From: an uncultured Bacteroides sp.
GTDB taxonomy: Bacteria; Bacteroidota; Bacteroidia; Bacteroidales; Bacteroidaceae
Direction of reading: 5' to 3'
DNA: 24,789 bases
NCBI GenBank assembly: GCA_905203765.1
Contig: CAJKXC010000036.1
Location: 1 to 24,789 of the forward strand
Shown here: positions 7,121 to 15,592 of the stretch, one piece after another
Numbering within the stretch: position 1 is the first letter of the stretch
Layout: every line of letters begins with the position of its first letter
Translations under genes and position numbers: made by a program
Notes under the pieces: generated by a model
Databases searched by the model: none
What the model saw: the letters and a program-made list of their open reading frames with translations, nothing else
What the model was told of the DNA's origin: nothing

Positions 7121-8248
7121 ATGAAAAAGATATTACTCGTTTTCGGAACCCGCCCCGAAGCCATCAAGATGGCTCCGTTGGTGAAAGCCTTGCAGAAGGA
7201 CACTGCCCATTTTGAAACCCGTGTTTGTGTCACCGCCCAGCACCGGCAGATGTTGGACCAGGTACTGGAAGTATTCGAGATTACTCCTGAATATGACCTG
7301 AATATCATGGCGCCCAATCAGGACTTGTACGACATCACTTCCAAGGTGTTGTTGGGGCTGCGCGATGTCCTTAAAGATTTCCACCCCGATGTGGTGCTGG
7401 TACATGGTGATACCACTACCTCGATGGCGGCATCTCTTGCGGCTTTCTATCAGCAAATCCCCGTTGGGCATGTGGAAGCGGGGCTTCGTACCTATAATAT
7501 GCTCTCTCCCTGGCCCGAAGAAATGAACCGCCAGGTGACCGACCGCATCTGCACCTATTACTTTGCTCCTACGGAGATGTCACGCCGGAATCTTCTGCGT
7601 GAGAATGTGGAAGATGAGAAGATATCCGTTACCGGAAATACGGTGATTGATGCTTTGCTGATGGCAGTAGACATTATCGCTGATAAGCCGGGCGTGAAGG
7701 AGCAGTTGCACGAAGAACTCCGTGCGAAAGGCTATACCGTGGGTGAACGTCCTTATATCCTGGTAACGGGCCATCGCCGTGAGAACTTCGGTGAAGGTTT
7801 CCTGCATATCTGCCGGGCTATTAAGGAGATTGCCGCTTTGCATCCCGAAATGGACATTGTCTATCCGGTACACTTGAACCCGAATGTACAGAAGCCTGTT
7901 TACGAACTGCTCTCCGGCCTGGAGAACGTATATCTGATTTCACCGCTGGATTATCTTCCTTTCATCTACGCCATGCAGCATTCCATGCTGTTGCTGACGG
8001 ACAGTGGCGGTGTGCAGGAAGAGGCTCCTTCGCTGGGCAAGCCCGTGCTGGTGATGAGGGATACAACGGAGCGTCCCGAAGCTGTGGAAGCGGGGACGGT
8101 AAAATTAGTAGGAACAGATGCTTCTGCCATTGTAAGCAATGTAGTGGAGCTTCTGCAAAATAAAGAGGTTTATCGGCAAATGTCCGAAACGCATAATCCT
8201 TATGGCGACGGGCATGCGTGTGAGAGAATTATGGCAGCATTGAGGTAA
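7121..8248 (+). CDS. wecB: UDP-N-acetylglucosamine 2-epimerase (non-hydrolysing)
   Basis: A 375-residue GT-B-like enzyme that interconverts UDP-GlcNAc and UDP-ManNAc, feeding wecC directly upstream. Family residues are visible: FGTRPEAIKMAPL at the N-terminus, Asp97 in VHGDTTT, Glu119 in HVEAGLR, Glu133 in WPEEMNR, His218 in TGHRREN, and LTDSGGVQEEAP (292-302). These correspond to the catalytic and allosteric site residues of bacterial WecB/MnaA. Full length and intact. It ends 17 bp from the convergent GT4 gene, with no evident hairpin terminator between them. Confidence 0.95.
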   Translation: MKKILLVFGTRPEAIKMAPLVKALQKDTAHFETRVCVTAQHRQMLDQVLEVFEITPEYDLNIMAPNQDLYDITSKVLLGLRDVLKDFHPDVVLVHGDTTTSMAASLAAFYQQIPVGHVEAGLRTYNMLSPWPEEMNRQVTDRICTYYFAPTEMSRRNLLRENVEDEKISVTGNTVIDALLMAVDIIADKPGVKEQLHEELRAKGYTVGERPYILVTGHRRENFGEGFLHICRAIKEIAALHPEMDIVYPVHLNPNVQKPVYELLSGLENVYLISPLDYLPFIYAMQHSMLLLTDSGGVQEEAPSLGKPVLVMRDTTERPEAVEAGTVKLVGTDASAIVSNVVELLQNKEVYRQMSETHNPYGDGHACERIMAALR

Positions 8249-8251
8249 TAT

Positions 8252-8284
8252 CCTCTTTGCTGCATTTAACCTCTTTGCTGCATT
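8252..8284. repeat. 18-bp-period duplication at the GT4 gene end
   Basis: CCTCTTTGCTGCATT occurs at 8252-8266 and again at 8270-8284 with a 3-bp spacer. On the minus strand the distal copy encodes the last codons MQQRG of the GT4 protein, and the stop codon follows; the second copy begins immediately after the stop. Confidence 0.8.
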
Positions 8285-9474
8285 ATTTCTTTGAAAGCAT
8301 TCAGATAGCGTTCGCTCACTGTCTCTATGTTTATCTTTTCACGTATAATCCGTTCGGACTCTTGCCCCATCTGTTTGCACCGTTCGGGAGAAGATAGTAG
8401 CGACTCTATTTTTTCTGTCAGACTTTCCACATCTCCTTCGCGGAAGAAGAAGCCGTTCTTGCCGTCGGCCACCAGGTCGCGCTCGGTGCTGTCGCACACG
8501 GAGCAGAGAACAGGGAGCCCGTACGTCATGGCATCGTTGATGGAAAGTCCACCCATACCTGCCAGCACATATACTGTCGATTCATTCATATAAGCTCCCA
8601 GCGCTTTCGGGTCATATACCGCGCCGATGAAGCGGACGGAGTCTTTCAACTTCAAGTCCGCAGCCTGGTGTTTCAGGTTCTCCAGTTCGGGACCATCCCC
8701 CACGATTACGAGTTCTGCATCGGGATAAGTTTTCAGTACACGGGCAAAGGCATCAATCAGCAAATCCACCCGTTTCCACTTCACCAGTCTCCCGATGTGC
8801 AGCAGGCGCCTCTCTGATTTCGGCAACAGGGGTTCTGCGGCTATTACGGCAGCTTTCTCCCGAAGCAGCGCTTCGGTATCGGTGGAGTTGTAGGTGACGT
8901 GTATCTGTTCCCTCTTTACTCCATAGGACGGTAATATGTCATAAGCCGCTGTGGAGTAATTGAGTGTACCTGCTACGCGGGCGTAACAGTATTTGCGCAC
9001 TTTTGCCGTCAGCCATTGGCGCAGGTGGAATGCTGTACCTTTGCTCATCAGGTGCATGCCCTCGTCATACATCGGGTTTGCCTGGAAGTACTCTTTTATT
9101 CTGCCATAAGGCGGTGTCTGGAAAGGTATTTCACGAATGACCAGCCGTGTACCGCACGCTTTCATGGCACGTCTCAGCCGGGGTTGGAAGAATATTTGCA
9201 GGAAGTAGGGCCAGCCCATGACAAGGATATCCGGTTGCTCTTCCGCTACAATCTCCGGCAGGGCGGGGTATGCGCTTTTGCCGTAGGGCATCTTCTTTTC
9301 GAGGGTGGTGAGGTGCTTGTATGTGCCGCCTTCCACCATCTTCACCCCTTTGCCGATAGTAGCATTACCCTTCTGCGGGGTGACGACTGTGATTTCGACT
9401 CCTTTCTCATGCAGCTTGTTCAGCATGGCATTGAGGTAGTGCGGTATTCCGCCGAATGTAAACAGTACTTTCAT
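8266..9474 (-). CDS. Family 4 glycosyltransferase
   Basis: A 402-residue GT-B fold transferase. The N-terminal domain starts MKVLFTFGGIPHYLNAML. The C-terminal Glyco_transf_4/1 domain carries HIGRLVKWKRVDLLIDAF and VIVGDGPELENL. The usual E-x7-E motif is altered: the matching region reads GMGGLSINDAMTYGLPV, with Gly in place of the first Glu and Asp in place of the second. This variant form recurs in some GT4 enzymes and does not by itself imply loss of activity. No signal peptide is present. It is the last gene of the leftward cluster behind metG, 11 bp after the GT2 gene, and converges with wecB. Confidence 0.9.
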   Translation of the reverse strand: MKVLFTFGGIPHYLNAMLNKLHEKGVEITVVTPQKGNATIGKGVKMVEGGTYKHLTTLEKKMPYGKSAYPALPEIVAEEQPDILVMGWPYFLQIFFQPRLRRAMKACGTRLVIREIPFQTPPYGRIKEYFQANPMYDEGMHLMSKGTAFHLRQWLTAKVRKYCYARVAGTLNYSTAAYDILPSYGVKREQIHVTYNSTDTEALLREKAAVIAAEPLLPKSERRLLHIGRLVKWKRVDLLIDAFARVLKTYPDAELVIVGDGPELENLKHQAADLKLKDSVRFIGAVYDPKALGAYMNESTVYVLAGMGGLSINDAMTYGLPVLCSVCDSTERDLVADGKNGFFFREGDVESLTEKIESLLSSPERCKQMGQESERIIREKINIETVSERYLNAFKEIMQQRG

Positions 9475-9485
9475 GTGATGACGTG

Positions 9486-10388
9486 TTAATCGGTCAAATA
9501 TAGTGAACTTTTCTTACTGTGTAAGTTTGTTTTCCGGTAGTGCAGCACTTCGCGGGTGCGCCCCAGGAGCCGGAAGGTTATTCCGATATAGGCGGCGCTC
9601 GTCCGGGCATCTTTCTTCATGAATGCTTTCCAGGACTTTTTGATGCCTGCCAATACTCCGAATCCGAAAGCTTTCAAAAACGAATGATTGATGTTTGCAT
9701 ACTCCGTCAGCAGGTAAATCTGTTCGGAACGAAGCCATGCCTCGCGGTTTACTTTGCGGTGCTCCCGGTCGTGACAGCCGAATACGGCAGGCGAATATCC
9801 AATGAGATAACCGTGATGGCGCAGGCGGTTGGCGTAGTCCACGTCTTCGCCATAATGATAGAACAGGGGGCAGAAACCACCTACTTCCCGTAATACTGAA
9901 GCAGGAATCATCCAGAAGGCGGCATTGATAAAGGAGAGGGTAACAAGTCCCTGTTGCTTTTCCACTTCTTCCAGGTTGCTCAATCCGGCATAACCGGCAA
10001 ATCCCTGTTCCAGTTTATCGCCCGAACCTGTCAGGTGTACAGGGGAGAGGATACCGTACCGGGGATGTTCCAAGCTAAGTTTACCCAATGTTCCGAGCGT
10101 CTTTGCATCAACCCAGGCATCCTGGTTCAATAGGAATACGGCATCGTATCCTTCTTCCAGGGCAATCCTCATACCTATGTTGTTGGCACGGCCGAATCCG
10201 AGGTTTTCTTTGCTTTGGATAAGCCGTACTTCGGGGTAATGCTCCTCGATGAGCGGGACTGTGCGGTCTTGCGACGCATTATCCACTACCACCACATCTG
10301 TCTGTTGCTCCGACTGGCGGAGACTGCCCAGGCAGCGGTCTATCCAGCGCTCAAAGTTATAGGATACGATGATAACCAATATCTTCAT
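9486..10388 (-). CDS. Family 2 glycosyltransferase, rhamnosyltransferase-like
   Basis: A 300-residue GT-A fold enzyme resembling WbbL-type transferases. The N-terminus reads VIIVSYNFERWIDRCL, the nucleotide site VVVDNASQD, the DxD position is occupied by NQD (88-90, LLNQDAW), and the acceptor region has FYHYGEDVDYANRL with the probable catalytic acid. ENLGFGRANNIG is highly typical of this subfamily. The C-terminal part is basic and could associate with the membrane. Its ATG overlaps the GT14 stop by 4 bp (ATGA), implying translational coupling. The transferred sugar is not certain; rhamnose is only the most common one in this subfamily. Confidence 0.9.
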   Translation of the reverse strand: MKILVIIVSYNFERWIDRCLGSLRQSEQQTDVVVVDNASQDRTVPLIEEHYPEVRLIQSKENLGFGRANNIGMRIALEEGYDAVFLLNQDAWVDAKTLGTLGKLSLEHPRYGILSPVHLTGSGDKLEQGFAGYAGLSNLEEVEKQQGLVTLSFINAAFWMIPASVLREVGGFCPLFYHYGEDVDYANRLRHHGYLIGYSPAVFGCHDREHRKVNREAWLRSEQIYLLTEYANINHSFLKAFGFGVLAGIKKSWKAFMKKDARTSAAYIGITFRLLGRTREVLHYRKTNLHSKKSSLYLTD

Positions 10389-11299
10389 AGGGCTTCATGT
10401 TTTCGTTCTGCATCAATCTTTTCGACAAGAGGGTCTGATGCGCCACTCACTACCTTCCGGCAGAACATCTTACCGGATTGTTTCAGTGCCGGCCAGTCCT
10501 CCAGGTTCATAATCTTTATAGACTTGCCATACACGATATAGTGCAGGGGAGTCAACGCATAGAGTCCGACATACTGTCCTTCGTAGGGCAGTGCGTGTTT
10601 GCCGAAAGGAGAGTTGAAAACAAGGGTCTGTATGCACAACTCGCTGGGTACAAAGCTTGTTTTGAAGTAGCGCTCCAACTCTTTTTCGGAGCATAACTTC
10701 TCGTAAACATATCGGGCGCAGGGCAAGGTGATACCCCAATAGTCGGAGCCAAAATAGACATCTGTCTCTTTGTGCCCTATCCTTGTTGTGGGCCGTTTCT
10801 TGAAAGGGAGAAGTTTCATCAGGATGCGGGAAGCAACGATGAACTTATTTTTCCACCAAAGACTTTTCCACTTTAAGTCACGGAAGAAGTGATAATGTAT
10901 GACTCTGGAGATTTGTTGTGCATCGGCAGACCGGGTAAGGTTCATTCCCATGATGAATTCCGTTTCCTTGTGTTCGTCAAAGTACCGGTGAATCTCTTCG
11001 TTCGACCAAAGGGGATAATCTTGCCCGCTCAGGCACACTACGCGGGTATAAGGTATGCCGCTATGGAGCACGGCAGCCAGTAATTCCTTCTGATACTCTA
11101 CCTGTTCCCAGCCTCCCCAGCTTACCCAATGGCTCGGTACAAAGGTTACTTTGTCTCCCAGCAGTTCCTTGAAAGGGTGGCTGTCTGCCTTCTGGTCAAT
11201 ATGCACATAGAAATCGGCATCCTCATTCAAGGCATCGACCAGGCGTGCCAAGTGGGGCGCATCTCTGTAAGCGGATATGATATAGGCTATGCGGCTCAT
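10385..11299 (-). CDS. Family 14 glycosyltransferase (core-2/I-branching type)
   Basis: A 304-residue protein of the GT14 (beta-1,6-N-acetylglucosaminyltransferase, Branch) family. Visible features are IAYIISAYRDAPHLARLV at the N-terminus, FYVHIDQKAD, the aromatic stretch HWVSWGGWEQVEYQ and VVCLSGQDYPLWSNEEI, then KSLWWKN and YFGSDYWGITLPCARYV. Bacterial members add a GlcNAc or xylose-like residue to surface glycans; the specificity here is unknown. It overlaps both neighbours by 4 bp (flippase upstream, GT2 downstream), a tight operon. Confidence 0.88.
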   Translation of the reverse strand: MSRIAYIISAYRDAPHLARLVDALNEDADFYVHIDQKADSHPFKELLGDKVTFVPSHWVSWGGWEQVEYQKELLAAVLHSGIPYTRVVCLSGQDYPLWSNEEIHRYFDEHKETEFIMGMNLTRSADAQQISRVIHYHFFRDLKWKSLWWKNKFIVASRILMKLLPFKKRPTTRIGHKETDVYFGSDYWGITLPCARYVYEKLCSEKELERYFKTSFVPSELCIQTLVFNSPFGKHALPYEGQYVGLYALTPLHYIVYGKSIKIMNLEDWPALKQSGKMFCRKVVSGASDPLVEKIDAERKHEAL

Positions 11300-12741
11300 A
11301 CTTTTTTTCTCTTTAGCAGGAAGTCAATGCTCTCCCGGAAAATGACTGATTGCAGTCTCCATAGTATCAGTGCATAGAGCCCGGCTACGATCACTATTTT
11401 GGTGACCATGCTCAGGTACAGGTTCTCTATCGGAAGGGTTGCATAATAGGCTATGGCAACCAGTGCAACGGATAATATCAGATAGGGAGAAATGTCTTTC
11501 AGCAACCAGCGCAGTGTCAACCCTATCTCCCTTCTGACAAAACCGAACCAGACGAACAGCCAGCCGATATTGATAACCACGAAGATGCGCAGCATCCATT
11601 CTATACCATACGGATGCATGGCGCATGCAGCTATCAGTTGCAGCACACTCAGGCTGATGGTACTCCACATATAGATGGACGAATGCCCCCGGCTGATAAT
11701 CAGATTGGAAAAGAGATTAATGATAGGTATGAATGCTCCCCAAATACAGAGAATCTGCAAGATATAGGCACTGGTAATCCATTTATCCGTGATGGCTATC
11801 ACAATCAGTTCTTTTGATACCAGGCTCAGTCCCAGCATGGCGGGGAAGGAGATAAAGGCTGTGAACCGGAGCAGCTTTCGGAATACTGCCAACTGGCGTG
11901 CCCTGTCATCGGCTACGCTTGTAAAGACAGGCTGTGCAATGCCGTTTATCATCCCGGTAATCAGCGTATGTCCCATGCCGTTCCATTTATTGGCTTGGGT
12001 AAAGTCGCCTACTTCCCGTTCCGAGTAAAACTTACCCAGCAATACAGTGAACAGATTGTTATTGATAATAGTGAAGATGTTGGTGATAATTATCTTACTG
12101 CTGAATCCAATCATCTCCCTGATGGGAATGAAATCGAACCGGAAGCTGGGTCTCCAATGAGAGAAGTAGAAGTTGAGTATTGTCACCATCGCCACAAACG
12201 AGATGGATTGCAGGGCGATGCCCCAGTAAGCAAATCCGTTGGCTGCCAGCACAATACCGACAATGCCCGATACTACCAGGCTGGAGATAGAAATAATTGT
12301 AGTCTCCCTGATTTTCAAGTTCTTGAAGAGATAAGCCCGTGGTGCGATACTCATGCTCGAAATAACAAATCCCAGGAAAGAAAGGCGGGAAAGAGGAACC
12401 AATTCGGGAGTCTTATAAAAATCAGCTATCAACGGTGCAGCAAAGAAAAGCAGAACGTAGAGCGTAATTCCGCAGAATGTACTGAACCAGAATACTGCAT
12501 TATAGTCCCTGTGGCAAGTTTCCTTACGGTTGGTGAGCGCTGAAATGAAACCGCCCTCCTGTAATGCTGCGGCAATGGCGGAAAAGATTGTGAGCATTCC
12601 CACCATACCATAGTCCGAAGCATTCAATAAGCGGGCAAGGACTATCCCGAAGCCCAGATTCAGCAACTGCTGTATGCCGTTGCTGAATCCTCCCCAGAAT
12701 AATCCTTTTGCAGTTTTCTCTTTCAGTGATGATTCGCTCAT
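11296..12741 (-). CDS. Wzx-type oligosaccharide flippase (MOP superfamily)
   Basis: A 481-residue polytopic inner-membrane protein with about 12-14 hydrophobic segments, matching WzxC/AmsL-like polysaccharide flippases that move undecaprenyl-linked oligosaccharide from the cytoplasmic to the periplasmic face. The N-terminus KTAKGLFWGGFSNGIQQLL and the following ARLLNASDYGMVGM are characteristic of this group. It begins 10 bp after the metG stop codon, and its own stop overlaps the GT14 start by 4 bp. No polymerase or ligase gene follows, so the flipped oligosaccharide must be used by proteins encoded elsewhere. Confidence 0.9.
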   Translation of the reverse strand: MSESSLKEKTAKGLFWGGFSNGIQQLLNLGFGIVLARLLNASDYGMVGMLTIFSAIAAALQEGGFISALTNRKETCHRDYNAVFWFSTFCGITLYVLLFFAAPLIADFYKTPELVPLSRLSFLGFVISSMSIAPRAYLFKNLKIRETTIISISSLVVSGIVGIVLAANGFAYWGIALQSISFVAMVTILNFYFSHWRPSFRFDFIPIREMIGFSSKIIITNIFTIINNNLFTVLLGKFYSEREVGDFTQANKWNGMGHTLITGMINGIAQPVFTSVADDRARQLAVFRKLLRFTAFISFPAMLGLSLVSKELIVIAITDKWITSAYILQILCIWGAFIPIINLFSNLIISRGHSSIYMWSTISLSVLQLIAACAMHPYGIEWMLRIFVVINIGWLFVWFGFVRREIGLTLRWLLKDISPYLILSVALVAIAYYATLPIENLYLSMVTKIVIVAGLYALILWRLQSVIFRESIDFLLKRKKV

Positions 12742-12751
12742 CGTATTTTGT

Positions 12752-14794
12752 TTATTTCACCTCACTACCCGGCTTCACCTCCTTCAACAGCGAAGTTACC
12801 GCCAGCGAGCCGTCATAGTTCTCGGCAGAAAGTATCATGCCTTCGCTTACCAGACCGTTCTTGAATTGGCGCGGGGCAAGGTTAGCGATGAACAATACCT
12901 GCTTGTCGACCAGTTCTTCAGGTTGGTAGTGCTGGGCAATGCCGCTCACAATGGTGCGGTTCTCCAGTCCGTCGGCAATCTTGAACTTCAACAGCTTCTT
13001 CATCTTGGGCACGGCTTCGCATTCCAGTACCGTACCTACGCGGATGTCGAGTTTCTCGAAGTCATCGAAGGAGATGGTCGGCTTTATGGGGTTGGCTTTG
13101 TAGCTGGCTGCTTCGTTGGCTTTCTTGGTGGCCAGCAACTTGTCTACTTGTGCCTGGATGACGTCGTCCTCTATCTTCTCGAACAGCAATTCGGGAGTAC
13201 CCAGTTGGTGTCCGGCAGGGAGAAGGTCGGTGTGTCCCAATTCCGCCCAGTCGAAGCTTTCCATATTCAGCATCTTGCGGAGTTTCTCGCTGCTGAACGG
13301 CAGGAACGGTTCGAAGGCAATGGCGAGGTTGGCTACCAACTGCAACGAAATGTTGAGGATGGTGGCAACGCGGGACATATCCGTCTTGGCTATCTTCCAC
13401 GGTTCGGTATCTGCCAGGTACTTGTTTCCGATGCGCGCCAGGTTCATCGCCTCTTTCTGCGCATCGCGGAACTTGAATGCATCCAGCAGTTTCTCTACTT
13501 CCGCCTTTACATCTACAAATTCTTTCAGTGTCTCGCGGTCGTAATCCGTCAACTCGCCTGCCGCAGGAACTACACCTTCGAAGTACTTCTTGGTGAGTTG
13601 CAGCGCACGGTTCACGAAGTTACCGTATACGGCAACCAGTTCGTTGTTATTGCGTGCCTGGAAGTCCTTCCAGGTGAAATCGTTGTCTTTTGTCTCCGGC
13701 GCATTGGCGGTAAGCACATAGCGGAGCACATCCTGCTTGCCGGGGAAGTCTTGCAGATACTCGTGCAACCATACAGCCCAGTTGCGCGATGTAGAAATCT
13801 TATCGCCCTCCAGGTTCAGGAACTCGTTGCTCGGCACATTGTCCGGCAGGATGTAGCTGCCCTCTGCTTTCAGCATGGCGGGGAACACGATGCAGTGGAA
13901 TACGATATTATCTTTACCGATGAAGTGAACCAGACGTGTTTCAGGGTCTTTCCACCATTTTTCCCAAGAGTCGGGAAGCAGTTCTTTTGTATTGCTGATA
14001 TAGCCGATAGGAGCATCGAACCATACGTACAGTACTTTGCCCTCGGCGCCTTCTACCGGTACGGGAATACCCCAATCCAGGTCACGGCTTACGGCACGCG
14101 GTTGCAATCCCATGTCGAGCCAGCTCTTACACTGACCGTAAACGTTGGGGCGCCATTCCTTGTGGTCTTCCAGAATCCATTGGCGCAGCCAGCTTTCGTG
14201 CTTGTCTAGCGGCAGATACCAATGCTTGGTTTCGCGCATCACAGGTTCGCTTCCGCTGATGGCGCTCTTCGGATTAATCAAGTCCGTGGGGCTGAGGCTG
14301 GTGCCACACTTCTCGCATTGGTCGCCGTAGGCACCTTCGGCATGGCAGTGCGGACATTCACCGGTGATATAGCGGTCGGCAAGGAACGTCTTGGCTTCCT
14401 CGTCGTAGTATTGCATACTGGTCTTTTCGATGAACTCACCTTTGTCGTACAGCTTGCGGAAGAACTCGGAAGCTGTGTCATGATGCGTCTTTGAAGTGGT
14501 GCGGCTATAGATATCGAACGAAACGCCGAAATCCTCGAACGACTTCTTGATAAGCGTATGATAACGGTCTACCACGTCCTGCGGAGTGACGCCTTCTTTC
14601 TTGGCGCGGATGGTGATAGGCACTCCGTGCTCGTCGGAACCTCCGATAAAAACTACATCCTCCTTCTTCAGACGCAGATAGCGGACATAAATATCTGCCG
14701 GAACATAGACACCTGCCAGGTGTCCGATATGAACAGGGCCGTTTGCATACGGCAGTGCCGATGTCACGGTGGTACGTTTGAATTTCTTTTCCAT
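12752..14794 (-). CDS. metG: Methionyl-tRNA synthetase
   Basis: A 680-residue class I synthetase that charges tRNA-Met in the cytoplasm. The HIGH motif is HIGH itself (22-25). The zinc site uses Cys147, Cys150, Cys160 and Cys163. The KMSKS loop reads KISTS (332-336). The anticodon-binding helical domain follows. A C-terminal EMAPII-like tRNA-binding domain starts around 576 (FEKLDIRVGTVLECE). This is the long MetG type with a dimerising C-terminal extension, and it is complete. Four surface-glycan genes follow in the same direction at gaps of 10 bp or less or with overlaps, so a housekeeping gene probably leads a glycan operon. Confidence 0.97.
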   Translation of the reverse strand: MEKKFKRTTVTSALPYANGPVHIGHLAGVYVPADIYVRYLRLKKEDVVFIGGSDEHGVPITIRAKKEGVTPQDVVDRYHTLIKKSFEDFGVSFDIYSRTTSKTHHDTASEFFRKLYDKGEFIEKTSMQYYDEEAKTFLADRYITGECPHCHAEGAYGDQCEKCGTSLSPTDLINPKSAISGSEPVMRETKHWYLPLDKHESWLRQWILEDHKEWRPNVYGQCKSWLDMGLQPRAVSRDLDWGIPVPVEGAEGKVLYVWFDAPIGYISNTKELLPDSWEKWWKDPETRLVHFIGKDNIVFHCIVFPAMLKAEGSYILPDNVPSNEFLNLEGDKISTSRNWAVWLHEYLQDFPGKQDVLRYVLTANAPETKDNDFTWKDFQARNNNELVAVYGNFVNRALQLTKKYFEGVVPAAGELTDYDRETLKEFVDVKAEVEKLLDAFKFRDAQKEAMNLARIGNKYLADTEPWKIAKTDMSRVATILNISLQLVANLAIAFEPFLPFSSEKLRKMLNMESFDWAELGHTDLLPAGHQLGTPELLFEKIEDDVIQAQVDKLLATKKANEAASYKANPIKPTISFDDFEKLDIRVGTVLECEAVPKMKKLLKFKIADGLENRTIVSGIAQHYQPEELVDKQVLFIANLAPRQFKNGLVSEGMILSAENYDGSLAVTSLLKEVKPGSEVK

Positions 14795-14838
14795 TGTATT
14801 ATATGTATCTCTTTTGTTATGAACGCTTTTAGGATGTG

Positions 14839-14872
14839 CAAAGATAGCGGTTTTCGCCCAAACTATCGCAAA
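14839..14872 (-). promoter_or_regulatory. Promoter of metG and the glycan cluster
   Basis: On the minus strand the -7 box TATCTTTG lies at 14839-14846, with TTTG at 14869-14872 (22-bp spacer). It sits about 45 bp before the metG ATG, in the gap following the response-regulator gene. Confidence 0.5.
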
Positions 14873-14875
14873 CCT

Positions 14876-15592
14876 TTACTTCCTTTTCTTACGTGTGACG
14901 AACTCTTCAAAGAAACTGTCGCGGTAGCTGTTGCCGATGGCTATCTCGTGGGTTTTGATAAAGATGTCATTATTGTCGAAGGCTTCGATGCGTGCGGTGT
15001 TCACAACGTACGACTTGTTCACCCTCAGGAAGAGGCTTTTAGGCAGCAGTTCGTACATGGCTTTCAGGTTCATCCGGGTGATGATGCGCTGCTCTTCCAG
15101 TTGCAGGATTACGTAGTCCTTCAAGCCCTCTACGAACAGTATGTCCTCAAAGTTCACCTTGAAGAACTTCCGGTCCGACTTCACGAAGAAATAGTCGTCG
15201 GCAGCAGACTCTATGTTCTCTTTATCTTCTTGCAGCAGCAGGGAGTGGTAAGCCAGCGCTTTGTCCGTTGCCTTTCTGAAGCGTTCGGGCTCTACGGGCT
15301 TGATGAGATAATCTATTGCATCTACTTCGTAGCTGTCCAATGCATATTCCGAGTAGGCGGTTGTAAAGATGATGAGCGTTCTTTTGGGTATCTTCCTGGC
15401 AAACTCTATCCCTGTGATGCCCGGCATCTGTATGTCGAGGAATATTAAGTCGACTGTATGTTCTTCCATAAACCCGGCTGCCGAGGCAGCGTTGTTGAAA
15501 GTGCCTGTCAGGCTCAAATAGGCGATGTCTTTCACCAATAATTCAATCGCCTCGCGTGCCAGTGGCTCGTCATCTACTATAATACAATTCAT
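14876..15592 (-). CDS. LytTR-family response regulator
   Basis: A 238-residue transcription regulator. The receiver domain (1-120) has Asp7-Asp8 in VDDEP, phospho-acceptor Asp53 in FLDIQMPG and Lys98 in YLIKPV. The C-terminal LytTR DNA-binding domain (about 135-235) carries FFKVNFEDILFVEGLKDYV and RVNKSYVVN. LytTR proteins bind pairs of short direct repeats about 21 bp apart. Its start overlaps the kinase stop by 4 bp, so it is the cognate partner. The likely target is the receptor promoter at 20.2 kb. Confidence 0.95.
   Translation of the reverse strand: MNCIIVDDEPLAREAIELLVKDIAYLSLTGTFNNAASAAGFMEEHTVDLIFLDIQMPGITGIEFARKIPKRTLIIFTTAYSEYALDSYEVDAIDYLIKPVEPERFRKATDKALAYHSLLLQEDKENIESAADDYFFVKSDRKFFKVNFEDILFVEGLKDYVILQLEEQRIITRMNLKAMYELLPKSLFLRVNKSYVVNTARIEAFDNNDIFIKTHEIAIGNSYRDSFFEEFVTRKKRK

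Noticed and set aside
12674..14209. A 511-codon open frame on the plus strand across metG
   Set aside because: It is exactly antisense to an intact metG with full catalytic motifs, and its translation shows no family features.
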